Below are positions 33,790 to 43,343 of a stretch of DNA of 53,624 bases, piece after piece. Made by a program: the position numbers and the translations under genes. The stretch is from Candidatus Gastranaerophilales bacterium. GTDB taxonomy: Bacteria; Cyanobacteriota; Vampirovibrionia; Gastranaerophilales; Gastranaerophilaceae. The notes beneath the pieces are model-generated. The model was not told the DNA's origin, ran no database searches, and worked only from the letters and a program-made list of their open reading frames with translations. Where the stretch lies: assembly GCA_944324185.1 (NCBI GenBank), contig CALUVI010000009.1:1-53624 (forward strand), written 5' to 3'. The stretch's first letter is position 1. The number at the start of each line of letters is the position of its first letter.

Positions 33790-35244
33790 ATGGCAGCAAA
33801 GATTTTATTAGTAGAGGATAGTGATACCCAGCTAAAGTTTCTGCGGGACGGTCTTATAGAAAACGGGTTTGATGTAGAGACAGCCACTAACGGAGCGGAA
33901 GCATATAAAAAGATATTTGAATATGTGCCGGATCTTGTACTTTCTGACATAATGATGCCGGTAATTGACGGGTATCAGCTTTGCAGAATGATTAAAAATG
34001 TGGACGAAATCAAGAAAATTCCTGTGGTGCTTTTAACGGTTCTTGATAAAAAAATAGATAGTTTCTGGGGTAAAAAAGCCGGTGCACAGTTGTTTTTGTC
34101 AAAATCCATTGACATGAATGAACTTGTGAAAAATATTAAAGCAACTCTCAGACGGTATCCCCTGACAGAGGAATATAAAGCCGCTCTTGTAGCAAAATCC
34201 TCTCCGGATTCCGCGCAGGTCAGGCTTAATACGATTTTGAACGATCTGCTTTTAAAGTCTGTGTTTGCAAACGAGTTCAGAAATCTGAGTGACTTTATGA
34301 ACTACGAGAGGATTCTGGTTGAAAAACTTTTCTCACTTTTAAGTTCATTTGTAGAATATTCTGTTGCCGGAATTTATTTTGCATCCCCCGATGAATTTGC
34401 AGAAAATTTCCTATACATTGATACGCTTGGCAGGAACTTAAGTAAGAGCCTTTTGTCTGATATACAATACGACTTTTTCAGAAAAATGGAAGAGTATAAA
34501 AGTGTTAAGAATGCAAAATTTGAAGTCGTAAGAATACTTCTCGGCAAGGAACTTGACTACAAATTTACGGATTTGACTTCTAAGATTATTATTCCGCTTG
34601 TATTTGATAAAAAATTAATCGGCGGTATATGCTTCTATACACGTCAGGATATAGATTATGCTTCGTTCAGATATTTTGATATTATGATAAGCGAATTGCT
34701 TGCAATTTTCAAAATGAAATATCAATATACGGAAAAAGAATTTATGTCTGTTCTTGACGGTCTGACAGGGCTTTATAACAGGCGTCAGCTTGAAATAAGT
34801 TTGGAGCAGGAATACAACCGTACAAAACGCCATCCGTCGGACTTTAGTCTTGCAATTCTGGATATTGATTTCTTCAAAAAGGTTAATGATACGTATGGAC
34901 ACCAGTATGGAGATTATGTACTCAAGACCGTAGCGGATTTAATGAAAGCCGCATTCAGGAAAACAGACCTTCTGTATAGGTACGGAGGGGAAGAAATGGT
35001 TATGATAATGCCTGAGACAAATATTGAAGGTGCGATTATCCCTGTGCAGAGACTCAGAAGAACTGTGGAAGAGTATGATTTTGAATATAACGGAGTTAAG
35101 ACCAAGGTTACCGTAAGTATCGGATTAACCATGAATTATCAGGATTTTAATTCTCCTGCAGAGATGCTGAAATCTGCGGATGAAGCATTATATAGAGCTA
35201 AAGAAGGCGGAAGAAACAGGGTTGTGTTACATGAGCAGCAATAA
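33790..35244 (+). CDS. REC-GGDEF response regulator (PleD/WspR-like diguanylate cyclase)
   Basis: A 484-residue protein: receiver (1-125) with Asp53 in LVLSDIMMPV, a middle helical/GAF-like region (about 140-315), then GGDEF with DGLTGLYNRRQ, DIDFFKKVNDTYGH and active-site GGEEM at 399-403. The last position is Met in place of the usual Phe; the catalytic residues are kept. An RKTD I-site precedes it. It probably turns CheA phosphorylation into c-di-GMP, as WspR does for the Wsp system. First gene of the operon divergent from mcp-cheA. Confidence 0.9.
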   Translation: MAAKILLVEDSDTQLKFLRDGLIENGFDVETATNGAEAYKKIFEYVPDLVLSDIMMPVIDGYQLCRMIKNVDEIKKIPVVLLTVLDKKIDSFWGKKAGAQLFLSKSIDMNELVKNIKATLRRYPLTEEYKAALVAKSSPDSAQVRLNTILNDLLLKSVFANEFRNLSDFMNYERILVEKLFSLLSSFVEYSVAGIYFASPDEFAENFLYIDTLGRNLSKSLLSDIQYDFFRKMEEYKSVKNAKFEVVRILLGKELDYKFTDLTSKIIIPLVFDKKLIGGICFYTRQDIDYASFRYFDIMISELLAIFKMKYQYTEKEFMSVLDGLTGLYNRRQLEISLEQEYNRTKRHPSDFSLAILDIDFFKKVNDTYGHQYGDYVLKTVADLMKAAFRKTDLLYRYGGEEMVMIMPETNIEGAIIPVQRLRRTVEEYDFEYNGVKTKVTVSIGLTMNYQDFNSPAEMLKSADEALYRAKEGGRNRVVLHEQQ

Positions 35245-36232
35245 TTATATTGAACAGAAAAAGAATACTCATCTGTATTTCCGTGCAGGCACAAATAAAT
35301 ACGCGGTTAATACGGATAATGTTCTTGAGATAATGAAACTGCCGGAGCTTGATTATCCGCAGAAGCTTCCAAACAATATTCTCGGACTTTTGAAATACAA
35401 CAATTTTGTCATAAACGTTATTGATATAAGGTTTTATATTGATATTGAAGTTCCGCCTTATACGACCAATAATGAACTTTTGATTATCAAAACCGATGAG
35501 ACAATTTTCGGGGTTATAGCGGATAAAGTCTTGGGAATATTGCCTTTTGACGCTTCGCAGGTAGATGCAATTCCGTTTGTTGATAATAAAACCATTGTAG
35601 AATCTTTATATAAACATGAACAGGAAACTATTTTTATAGTTAATATATATGCAATTGAAAATCTGCTGAAACAGCATGAAATTAAAGATGACGGAGTTGA
35701 TATTTTTTCACTCTTTCCTCAAGATGAAGTTTCAAAAAATATAATGAAAAAAAGGACACTGGATATAGCGGATAAATCACGTTTGAAACTTGCATCCGGT
35801 GAACTTCATGCGAAAAATAAATATATTTCTTTTAATCTTAGTGAAGATTCTTATTGCATAGAACTTTCTTTTGTTAAAGAAGTTTTGAAAGATACTACGA
35901 TTACACGAGTTCCGGGGACGCCGGATTTTATTGAAGGAATAATGAATCTCAGGGGGGATTATATTACGGTTTTGAATCTGAAAAAGTTTTTGAACCTTCG
36001 TCCCGGAAAGCTTTTAGATAAGAATCCTGTTATTATCGTAAAATGTAACGAATTGAAACTTGCACTTTTGATTGACAAAATTAATGAACTTTTTGAATTT
36101 CAGGAGAATGAAAATATAGAGCCGGGTGACGGGTATTATTCTCAGGAATTAATATACAACGGTGCTCTGTACACGGTTTTAAATGTGGATAAAATAACAT
36201 CCGATAAACGGATTATAGTAACGGACATGTAG
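35231..36232 (+). CDS. Double CheW-domain adaptor protein
   Basis: A 333-residue protein with two CheW/IF3-like beta-barrel domains (about 15-150 and 185-330), each with a FRAGTNKYAV/FNLSEDSYCI entry strand, an RxxLGL/RGDYI type core and a final DKI loop. Two-domain CheW proteins link receptors to CheA or act as CheV-like adaptors; here no receiver is fused. I take ATG 35231 (MSSNNYIEQ), overlapping the preceding stop by 14 bases; longer starts run through the end of the cyclase gene. Completes the MCP-CheA-CheW set. Confidence 0.88.
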   Translation: MSSNNYIEQKKNTHLYFRAGTNKYAVNTDNVLEIMKLPELDYPQKLPNNILGLLKYNNFVINVIDIRFYIDIEVPPYTTNNELLIIKTDETIFGVIADKVLGILPFDASQVDAIPFVDNKTIVESLYKHEQETIFIVNIYAIENLLKQHEIKDDGVDIFSLFPQDEVSKNIMKKRTLDIADKSRLKLASGELHAKNKYISFNLSEDSYCIELSFVKEVLKDTTITRVPGTPDFIEGIMNLRGDYITVLNLKKFLNLRPGKLLDKNPVIIVKCNELKLALLIDKINELFEFQENENIEPGDGYYSQELIYNGALYTVLNVDKITSDKRIIVTDM

Positions 36233-36283
36233 TTTAAATAATGTATATGTAGTTTACGAATAATATGGTACAATACGATATAT

Positions 36284-39073
36284 ATGAAGCAGTTTAAGAA
36301 GAGAACGCTGGCGTTGGTTCTGGCTTCGGCAGTAACGGTAGTCGGGGCTTTCGGCGCAGAAAATTATAAGAATAGTTTGATGGCATTGAAGTTTAATGCA
36401 GGATCCGGTGGTTCTGTACGTGCCGTGCTGCTTACAAAAGAACAATATGCCGGAAGCATATCTCCGATGAGAATGAATGCTAACACGTATGTGATAGTTT
36501 TACCCGATACAAATAGTGAAGTTCCGGAAAATCTTGATTTGGGGAAATACGTTGACAGTGTCGATATAAGAACTATGCCGTATACAAAATCAGGTAACGG
36601 CTATACAAAAATTACTATAAGAACAAAAGATAATGCTCCGTTGACTGCTTCAAGTGGAATATATATTGCCCCGAAGACAAAAGAACCTGAAAAGATAGAA
36701 ACAACTGCTCCGGAAGATGAGATACCGGTTGCGGAAGAGCCGGCTCAATCCGTACAGAAAGAGGAAACTGCTGAAAAGGCTTTAAAAACAATAAGTCCTG
36801 AAGAAGAACGTATGGACAGAGAGATGATGGCCCGTCAGGAGAGAGAAAGACGTCAGCAAAGCAACACTATTCGTTCGGCAAGCGGTGTTGAACAGACAGG
36901 AGCTGTTGATATTAATAAAACTATCCAGCAGTTTAAGGGGCAGTCCGAACAGGGACCTTCTAAGCAAAAGGTAAAAAAAGCCGGAAAAAAACTTACCATG
37001 TCCGATATTAATAAGTTGGAAGAGCCGTCTCATAAACAGGATATTCTTTATACAATACTCGGCGGTATTCTTGTTGCGGCAATTTCAATATTGCTTATGC
37101 TGAAAGCCAGAGACAAAATGATTGAAGTTACCGGTGAAAGAGCAAATTATGATGTAAGTGATGAACCAAAACCCGGCAGTAAAAAGAAAGAAAAGCCTAA
37201 AATCAACACAACTATTAAAAATCTGGATAAGCGTTATACAAAGCCTGTTACAATGCCTGTTCATCCTGCTGATAAGCTTGTGCCGGGTCCGGAGTCTGAA
37301 AAGCCGGAAAATGTTCAGGAAGTTGAAAATGTTGTCGATCTGGACGAATTGTTAAATGAGAAAAAAAGCAAGCCAAAACCGCCGCTTCCGGAAGTGCCGG
37401 TAAATGAAGCGCTCGAGGATTTCTTAAGTTCTTTCAATTTTGAGACTGGTGAGTCCGAAGAGGATTCGGATGATAGTGACGGGAATAAAGGAATTAATGA
37501 AGAACTTTATGATAAATATATTAACGATAAGAACTTGGAGTTCTCAAAAGACGATGTCGAGAAGATAGAAACATTGATGAGCGGTGAAATCAGTGATGAG
37601 GCTTTGCGTAAAGCTTCTGATTTTCTTGAATCTTCTGAAAAGAACAAAAAACCTACCCCGATTGAAGTTCTGGAGAAACTTGTTACAACTTATACGGTAG
37701 AACAGAATATAACTTTCACAAAAGAAGATGTTGAAGCTTTATATAAGTTAATCAGTGTAGAAATTGACAAAGATTTTGTAAACGACTTAAGAACCAATCC
37801 GGGTCGTATGCAGGAAATGCAGGATGAAATTGCAAGACAGAAGTCAAAACCTCACAAAACTTCAGAGCTTCTAACATTGAATGTAAAAGACATGCTCCCT
37901 GATTTATCAGAAGCATTAAAGAAGCAGGGCGGAAGAAGGATAGAATCAGAGGTTAAGCCGCAGGTTATATATGCAAGTGAAGGGTATGAGGTCAGGACTT
38001 TAAAATTAAGTAATGATGCTTTGCCTGATTTATCAAAAGAGATTAATAATGAAGAGGCGTATAGGACCCGTCCGTCTGATGACATTATGTATGCAGATAC
38101 AAACTATGAAGTTCAGACAATGTCTATAGCTAATGAGCTTCCTGATCTGGAGGATATGCTTAAACATCCTGAAAAGTATGAAGAGCCGAAACCGGAGGAA
38201 GTTAAAGTCGATGAAGAAGCACTGCTCAAAAACATAACAAATGTTACTTTTAAGCCATTTGATGACGGTACAAGAGAATTTGAAGTTATAAATGATATTC
38301 CTACAGTTTCGGATATGCAGGAAGAATTTAATCAATTTGGCGAGGGTTTTGAAATTGTCAATGAAGAAGAATATGTTCCGGCTGCAGAGGAGAACGAACA
38401 AAATGACTTTGAAACACTCTATGACGGCAAGTATGTTGATTTTGACAGTGATGCTTCTTCAATGGCAGAAGTAAATAAACAAGCCGAGAAAAGTGATGAT
38501 TCAAAATTGAATATATCTGCAGGGGAAGAAAAACTCGCAGAAACCGGAAAAGAGGAATCTTTAACACAATACGGCGCAGACGGAGGGGAAGATTTTAAAG
38601 GTAATGAAAATGACACTCTAGAAGGGGCTCAGGAAAATGATAGCCGTTCTGACGGAGAATCTGAAGCCGATAAATTATTAAACCGGATTAAAGCTTTTGA
38701 AAAACAGAGAAAAGCTAAGAATGAAGCACGAAGGCAAGCCAATCAGACAGTCAAAGAAATAAAACCGGAAAATATTCCGGAGTTTTGCATACTTGACGGC
38801 GAGAGGTATTCTATAGTAAGTGCTTCTAATTTCACTGAAAATATGGGATGTTATCTTGCAAAGAATGATAAAGGGTATTCTATCATAGGGTTTTCGGGCG
38901 ATAATGTATTTAAAATTAAATATTATGAAAAACTGGATACTGAAAGAATACAGTCACGGATAAGTGAGAAACTTCCGGACGGAACTTCCAGATATATTAT
39001 AAGACTCGGCATTCACAAGTTTATTTTGAATGTAAAAGATAATAATATGGAGTTTGTAATGGATTTATGCTAA
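36284..39073 (+). CDS. FimV-like polar scaffold candidate, acidic repetitive membrane protein
   Basis: A 929-residue protein with a signal peptide (about 1-24), a periplasmic beta-rich domain (about 27-130, AMIN-like in outline), a charged, proline-rich linker, one transmembrane helix at about 254-275 (ILYTILGGILVAAISILLML) and a 650-residue very acidic cytoplasmic region. Within the latter a LPDLSEAL/LPDLSKEI/LPDLEDML motif recurs about every 40 residues (near 538, 579 and 618), and a SKDDVEKIETLM/TKEDVEALYKLI motif occurs twice. The order exported domain, one helix, acidic cytoplasmic tail is that of FimV, which organises pili and chemosensory proteins at the pole; there is no LysM domain. 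Family not established. It has a TACAAT box just upstream but no ribosome-binding site. Confidence 0.6.
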   Translation: MKQFKKRTLALVLASAVTVVGAFGAENYKNSLMALKFNAGSGGSVRAVLLTKEQYAGSISPMRMNANTYVIVLPDTNSEVPENLDLGKYVDSVDIRTMPYTKSGNGYTKITIRTKDNAPLTASSGIYIAPKTKEPEKIETTAPEDEIPVAEEPAQSVQKEETAEKALKTISPEEERMDREMMARQERERRQQSNTIRSASGVEQTGAVDINKTIQQFKGQSEQGPSKQKVKKAGKKLTMSDINKLEEPSHKQDILYTILGGILVAAISILLMLKARDKMIEVTGERANYDVSDEPKPGSKKKEKPKINTTIKNLDKRYTKPVTMPVHPADKLVPGPESEKPENVQEVENVVDLDELLNEKKSKPKPPLPEVPVNEALEDFLSSFNFETGESEEDSDDSDGNKGINEELYDKYINDKNLEFSKDDVEKIETLMSGEISDEALRKASDFLESSEKNKKPTPIEVLEKLVTTYTVEQNITFTKEDVEALYKLISVEIDKDFVNDLRTNPGRMQEMQDEIARQKSKPHKTSELLTLNVKDMLPDLSEALKKQGGRRIESEVKPQVIYASEGYEVRTLKLSNDALPDLSKEINNEEAYRTRPSDDIMYADTNYEVQTMSIANELPDLEDMLKHPEKYEEPKPEEVKVDEEALLKNITNVTFKPFDDGTREFEVINDIPTVSDMQEEFNQFGEGFEIVNEEEYVPAAEENEQNDFETLYDGKYVDFDSDASSMAEVNKQAEKSDDSKLNISAGEEKLAETGKEESLTQYGADGGEDFKGNENDTLEGAQENDSRSDGESEADKLLNRIKAFEKQRKAKNEARRQANQTVKEIKPENIPEFCILDGERYSIVSASNFTENMGCYLAKNDKGYSIIGFSGDNVFKIKYYEKLDTERIQSRISEKLPDGTSRYIIRLGIHKFILNVKDNNMEFVMDLC

Positions 39074-40080
39074 AAAAGCTCATAATCCTTTTAGTTTTAT
39101 CTTTAATTTTAAGCGGATGTGTGAGAGATAAGAGGATAGAAGTGACTTTTTCGTCATGGGGTTCTGTGACGGAGGTCGGAATTCTGAATAGAATTATAAG
39201 TGAATTTGAGAAAGAAAATCCGGATATCAGGATTAATTTTATACATATACCGCAAAATTATTTTCAGAAAATCCATTTGTTATTTGCCTCTTCTCATCCT
39301 CCCGATGTGATTTTTTTGAATAATTTATATCTGCCTTTGTATGTATCACAACTGGAAGACCTGACGGATTTTGCAGATAAAAATGCATATTATTCTGAGA
39401 GTCTGAAGGCATTGAGTTATGAAGGAAGATTGTATGCAGTTCCGAGGGATATTTCAAACCTTGTTTTTTATAGAAACAGGGATAGAATTAAAGACACTCC
39501 GGAAACGCTGGATGAACTTATGGAGATATTGGAAGAGAGCAATAAATACGGTGTGAGTTATGAGCGGGATGTTTATTTTATGTTTCCGTATATATTGACA
39601 ATGGGCGAAGATATTTACCATCCGGATAAATCACTAAAGTTTTATAAAAACCTTGAAGGGAAGTATGCTCCATCTCCGGAGGATGTCGGGAGTTCAACGC
39701 TTGCACAAATGTTTCTGGACGAAAAGATAGGACTGTACCTGTCAGGCAGATGGATGTATCCAAAAATCAGCGAAAAAGCTAACTTCAACTGGGATGTAAT
39801 AACCTTTCCCGGTATTGTTCCCATGGATGCGTCGGGATGGGCTGTTTCTAAAAGTTCTAAACATAAAGAAGAAGCAAAAAGATTTGTAAAATACTTATCA
39901 TCACCGGAGAGCAGTGAATATTTTCTTGGCACGGGTTTGATTGTACCCGCAAGAATTGATGTTTCAAAGAAAATTGATAATAAAATTTTTCTTAATGCTG
40001 TAAGTAAATCCGGAGTTATACGGATTGATAAAAATTATAAAAAAAATGTCGACAAGATGAATAGAGAATTTTTTAAGTAA
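39067..40080 (+). CDS. Extracellular solute-binding lipoprotein (family 1)
   Basis: A 337-residue lipoprotein with a type II signal peptide and lipobox LILSGC (Cys18). The mature sequence starts with a KRIEVTFSSWGS strand and has DPDIRINFIHIP, PDVIFLNNLYLPLYV and GLYLSGRWMYPKI blocks typical of ABC-type sugar-binding proteins, but it is shorter than most (about 400-430). No permease or ATPase gene is adjacent. It overlaps the FimV-like gene by seven bases, so it belongs to the chemosensory operon and may present a ligand to the MCP. Substrate unknown. Confidence 0.82.
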   Translation: MLKKLIILLVLSLILSGCVRDKRIEVTFSSWGSVTEVGILNRIISEFEKENPDIRINFIHIPQNYFQKIHLLFASSHPPDVIFLNNLYLPLYVSQLEDLTDFADKNAYYSESLKALSYEGRLYAVPRDISNLVFYRNRDRIKDTPETLDELMEILEESNKYGVSYERDVYFMFPYILTMGEDIYHPDKSLKFYKNLEGKYAPSPEDVGSSTLAQMFLDEKIGLYLSGRWMYPKISEKANFNWDVITFPGIVPMDASGWAVSKSSKHKEEAKRFVKYLSSPESSEYFLGTGLIVPARIDVSKKIDNKIFLNAVSKSGVIRIDKNYKKNVDKMNREFFK

Positions 40081-40120
40081 ATTAACTGTCAGGCATATCC
40101 GCCGTATATTATGATAAAAA

Positions 40121-40478
40121 AGAATAAAGCAGCTCATAAGCCGTGTTCTGTTCGGGAAAAAATTTCCTTGATAATCATCTGTCTGGTCTTTGGATTACTC
40201 CAAAGCTCAAGCGGTTTTAAAGGCTCGGCGGACACCTCAAACGCCTTTTTGCCTTGCATCCGACCGGGGTTTAGCCAGCCGGTATTTTTCAATACCGCTG
40301 GTGAAGCTCTTAACTCACCGTTGCACCATCGCTCCTGCCTTATAAAGGCGGTTAGCAGTATTTTTTCTGTGCCACTGTCCGCCAGCTTGCGCTGCCCGGA
40401 GTTTCTCCGGCGGTCTGTCCTTGGATGCACGGACTTTCCTCACCCTTAAGGGCGCGATTATCCGGCTGCTTTATTCTT
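40121..40478 (-). ncRNA. rnpB: RNase P RNA
   Basis: Catalytic RNA that trims tRNA 5' ends. On the minus strand the 5' part contains the universal GAGGAAAGTCCGTGC block (about 40430-40444) and the 3' part contains ACAGAACACGGCTTATGAG near 40130-40155, the conserved P4 partners and CCA-binding neighbourhood of bacterial type A RNase P RNA. P1 is formed by GAATAAAGCAGC (near 40478) with GCTGCTTTATTC (near 40121); the latter is followed by T6, so P1 doubles as an intrinsic terminator. Length of about 358 is typical. Protein-like frames over this region are not genes. Confidence 0.95.
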
Positions 40479-40549
40479 TTTTATTATAACATAATATAAT
40501 ACTATTGTTGAGCCGGCAGACTGAATTAATATTAACTGAACAATAAAAA

Positions 40550-41566
40550 TCAAAACAAAGATTTTACATCTAAAACAGTTTTTAATTTAAGAGCATAAAT
40601 ATTTGTACGATTCAATAGTGCAAGTTTTACCGCATCTTTCTCCGTTGTTACAATATTACCCTCAATATCTTTAATATCTACTAAAGAGTATTGATGATGA
40701 TCGTCAAAACTTATTTTGTCTTTTATTTTGTAATCTTTCTCAAGAAACGCATAAAACTGCTCCGGCTGACCTATTGCAGATAATGCAATAATTTCGGAGT
40801 CTTTTTCCAGGTGCTCTCCGGTTATAATATTATAAACATAATCAGGCTCTGCTTTTGCAACAAAAGACTTAATTCCCTGTTTTTTTGTCATAATTTTGGC
40901 AATTTTTTCTGCTCTTGTATGGTCAATATTTTTGCTTACAATAACAAGCCTGTCAATTCGTCCGAATCCTTCAAGCCCTTCTCTTAGAGGTCCTGCCGGT
41001 AATAAATTTTCATTTCCGAACATTTTTTCAGAATCGACAAGCACAATATTTAAGTCTCTGTAAATTTTTCTGTGCTGAAATGCGTCGTCCAAAATTATTT
41101 TAGTAACCCCGAGTTTCTCAATCGCATATTTAGCAGCCTTAACTCTGTTTGAACAGGTCAAAACCGCACACATATTAAGATTGACAGCAAGCCAGTAAGG
41201 TTCATCTCCCGCCATATCTGCTTTATAGTAAAGGTTAATCCCGTCAGAAATTACATTGACTTTTTTGTTATTTAATTTCCCGCCGTATCCGCGTGAAATT
41301 ATACATACCTTCTCGCCTTTTTCTACAAAATATTTAGCGATTTCCGCAACAACAGGCGTTTTACCGACTCCGCCGGTTGTAAAATTTCCCACAGAAATTA
41401 CATAAGCGTCAACTTTTTGAGACTTCAAGATACCTTTGTCATATAAAAAATTTTTTAGTCCGCTTCCTGCGCCGTAAAATATTGAACAAAATTTAAGCAG
41501 TCTAAATAAAGCTCCCTTTGGTTCTTTTGTATAATGAAGTTTTGTTATTTGGGTTTTCAGATTCAA
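40550..41566 (-). CDS. lpxK: Tetraacyldisaccharide 4'-kinase
   Basis: Phosphorylates the 4' position of lipid A precursor at the cytoplasmic face of the inner membrane. The 338-residue protein has an N-terminal amphipathic/membrane-associated segment, Walker A GNFTTGGVGKTP, and the family block DDAFQHRKIYRDLNIVLVDS. Start is TTG 41566 with AGGAG six bases upstream. It follows kdsB by 31 bases in an LPS-core operon. Its presence shows a lipid A-containing outer membrane. Confidence 0.93.
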   Translation of the reverse strand: MNLKTQITKLHYTKEPKGALFRLLKFCSIFYGAGSGLKNFLYDKGILKSQKVDAYVISVGNFTTGGVGKTPVVAEIAKYFVEKGEKVCIISRGYGGKLNNKKVNVISDGINLYYKADMAGDEPYWLAVNLNMCAVLTCSNRVKAAKYAIEKLGVTKIILDDAFQHRKIYRDLNIVLVDSEKMFGNENLLPAGPLREGLEGFGRIDRLVIVSKNIDHTRAEKIAKIMTKKQGIKSFVAKAEPDYVYNIITGEHLEKDSEIIALSAIGQPEQFYAFLEKDYKIKDKISFDDHHQYSLVDIKDIEGNIVTTEKDAVKLALLNRTNIYALKLKTVLDVKSLF

Positions 41567-41597
41567 TGCTTACTCCTGCCATCCATGAAAAACACAC

Positions 41598-42329
41598 TTA
41601 TCCCTCAACAATGGCTTTGAAATGTTCAAAATCTTCCATTGTATCTATTCCTACAGGAATATTCTCTACAACCGCAACTTTAATTCTCATTCCGTTTTGA
41701 AGCGCTCTTAACTGTTCCAGACTCTCAGCCATTTCACAAGGCGTCTGGGCAAGTTTTGTCATTTTAAATAACGCTTCGCGCTTGTAGCCGTATATTCCTA
41801 AATGTCCGTAGAATTTTGATTTTCCTTTGTTCCGCTCAAACGGGATTTTTGAGCGCGAAAAATACATTGCATAATTATTCACATCAAACACGCATTTTAC
41901 AAGGTTAGGGTTGTTAATTTCATGCTCTTCTTTAATTTCTCTGACCAGAGTAGAAATATCCGTATTTTCATCTGCTTTAATATCTCTTATTACAAGCTCA
42001 ATATTCGATTCCTCAATCAAAGGCTCATCACCTTGAAGATTAATTATATACCCGATTTCCGGATGGCGTTCGGCAACTTCGGCAATTCTGTCGCTTCCGC
42101 TTTTATGCTCGGAAGATGTCATCTCAACTTCTGCCCCAAAATCTTTACAGGCGTTGAATATAAGTTCATTATCCGTTGCAACAATTACCCTGTCGGCGCC
42201 GGAAGCCGTTGAAGCTTTTTCCCATACCCACTGAATTATAGGCTTATTTTTTGCCCTCAAAAGCGGCTTGCCTTCAAGCCTTGAAGAGCCGTACCTTGCC
42301 GGTATTATAATTGCTGTTTGTTTTTCCAT
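41598..42329 (-). CDS. kdsB: CMP-Kdo synthetase (3-deoxy-manno-octulosonate cytidylyltransferase)
   Basis: Activates Kdo as CMP-Kdo for transfer to lipid A. The 243-residue protein, counted from ATG 42329 with a GGGAGG site eight bases upstream, carries PARYGSSRLEGKPL (the CTP-binding loop), QGDEPLI and the SRSKIPFERN region. It starts 13 bases after the end of the methyltransferase gene. Together with lpxK it makes a lipopolysaccharide pathway module. Confidence 0.94.
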   Translation of the reverse strand: MEKQTAIIIPARYGSSRLEGKPLLRAKNKPIIQWVWEKASTASGADRVIVATDNELIFNACKDFGAEVEMTSSEHKSGSDRIAEVAERHPEIGYIINLQGDEPLIEESNIELVIRDIKADENTDISTLVREIKEEHEINNPNLVKCVFDVNNYAMYFSRSKIPFERNKGKSKFYGHLGIYGYKREALFKMTKLAQTPCEMAESLEQLRALQNGMRIKVAVVENIPVGIDTMEDFEHFKAIVEG

Positions 42330-42342
42330 ATATCCTCCCTGT

Positions 42343-43209
42343 CTATTTAGTTGCATTAATAAACACTGCATTAGTCTTTAAACTAATTTCTCTTCCTGAC
42401 AGATAATTCTGTACATCCTGCATATATTTGTCGACCGTAGCTTCGTCAAAATATTTTAAAAACCTTTCTCGTGTAGAAGGCTGATCCGGAGACGGCGGAT
42501 TGATAAACCATTCTCTTACCATATTAGGCTGAACCACATATCTTGAGCGTACTTCCTGCAATTTAATATCAGGTTTTGAAAATCCGGCAATTTCCAGATT
42601 TGTTTTTAGAGTGTGTTCATTAAAATTACAAAGAGAATCCAGCGGGTTTTCCATAATCTCGTTTTCTGCCCGCTTAAAATCTTCATACTTATCAATAAAT
42701 TTCGGGTCTAAAATCTCCCAATATCTCGTATTTGAACTGATAATCGGCTCAAATGCGCATAATTTTCCGCCCGGTTTTAAAACTCTGTAAATTTCACTGA
42801 TTGCCGGCTGCTTATTTACAACATGCACAAGTACCGAACGCATAAGAGCTTTGTGAACCGTACTTTCCGGAAGCGCTATATGTTCAACCGGACATTTTAA
42901 CAGTTCATATCCCGTAGTTATTCCGGCTTCGTCAAGTATTTTCTTGCAATCATCAAGACAATCCTGAAACATGTCGGAAAAAATAACCCTTCCCTTGCAA
43001 TCCTGCTGCTCCAGAGCCTTAAACGCAAGTAATCCCGTCCCCGTTCCGATATCCAATACAACGTCATAAGGCTTTATATCCGCATAAACCAGAATTACAT
43101 CCCTGACAGCCTCAAGCCAGCGCATAGTCTGTTCCTGCATTTCAGGTGTTTGCCCCGCAAAGCGGTTTTGTTTCAGCCACTGCGTCCAATTCTTGCAAAT
43201 CTCACTCAT
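42343..43209 (-). CDS. Class I SAM-dependent methyltransferase
   Basis: A 288-residue methyltransferase of the Methyltransf_11/31 type. Motif I VVLDIGTGTGLLAF is complete; a CDS-like post-motif II (KALMRSVLVHVVNK) and ISEIYRVLKPGGKL follow. Substrate unknown. First gene of an operon with kdsB and lpxK, so a role in envelope glycolipid modification is possible but unproven. Start ATG 43209 has AAAAGGACGGAAG upstream. Confidence 0.85.
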   Translation of the reverse strand: MSEICKNWTQWLKQNRFAGQTPEMQEQTMRWLEAVRDVILVYADIKPYDVVLDIGTGTGLLAFKALEQQDCKGRVIFSDMFQDCLDDCKKILDEAGITTGYELLKCPVEHIALPESTVHKALMRSVLVHVVNKQPAISEIYRVLKPGGKLCAFEPIISSNTRYWEILDPKFIDKYEDFKRAENEIMENPLDSLCNFNEHTLKTNLEIAGFSKPDIKLQEVRSRYVVQPNMVREWFINPPSPDQPSTRERFLKYFDEATVDKYMQDVQNYLSGREISLKTNAVFINATK

Positions 43210-43289
43210 TCTTCCGTCCTTTTAACACATCACTTCGCTCTATCACTCGATTATACAATATTTTACAAAACTTATCAATCTAAAATCAG

Positions 43290-43326
43290 CAAAATAAAAG
43301 CAGGTCATCCGTTTGAATGACCTGCT
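43290..43326 (-). terminator. Intrinsic terminator after the 98-residue gene
   Basis: A 10-bp stem AGCAGGTCAT / ATGACCTGCT (43299-43308 with 43317-43326) is followed on the minus strand by TTTTATTTT. Confidence 0.75.
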
Positions 43327-43343
43327 TTCTATAAGTTTTCCTA

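Noticed and set aside
40111..40449. Frames of 98-112 residues on both strands over 40111-40449.
   Set aside because: The region is RNase P RNA by conserved blocks and pairing ends.
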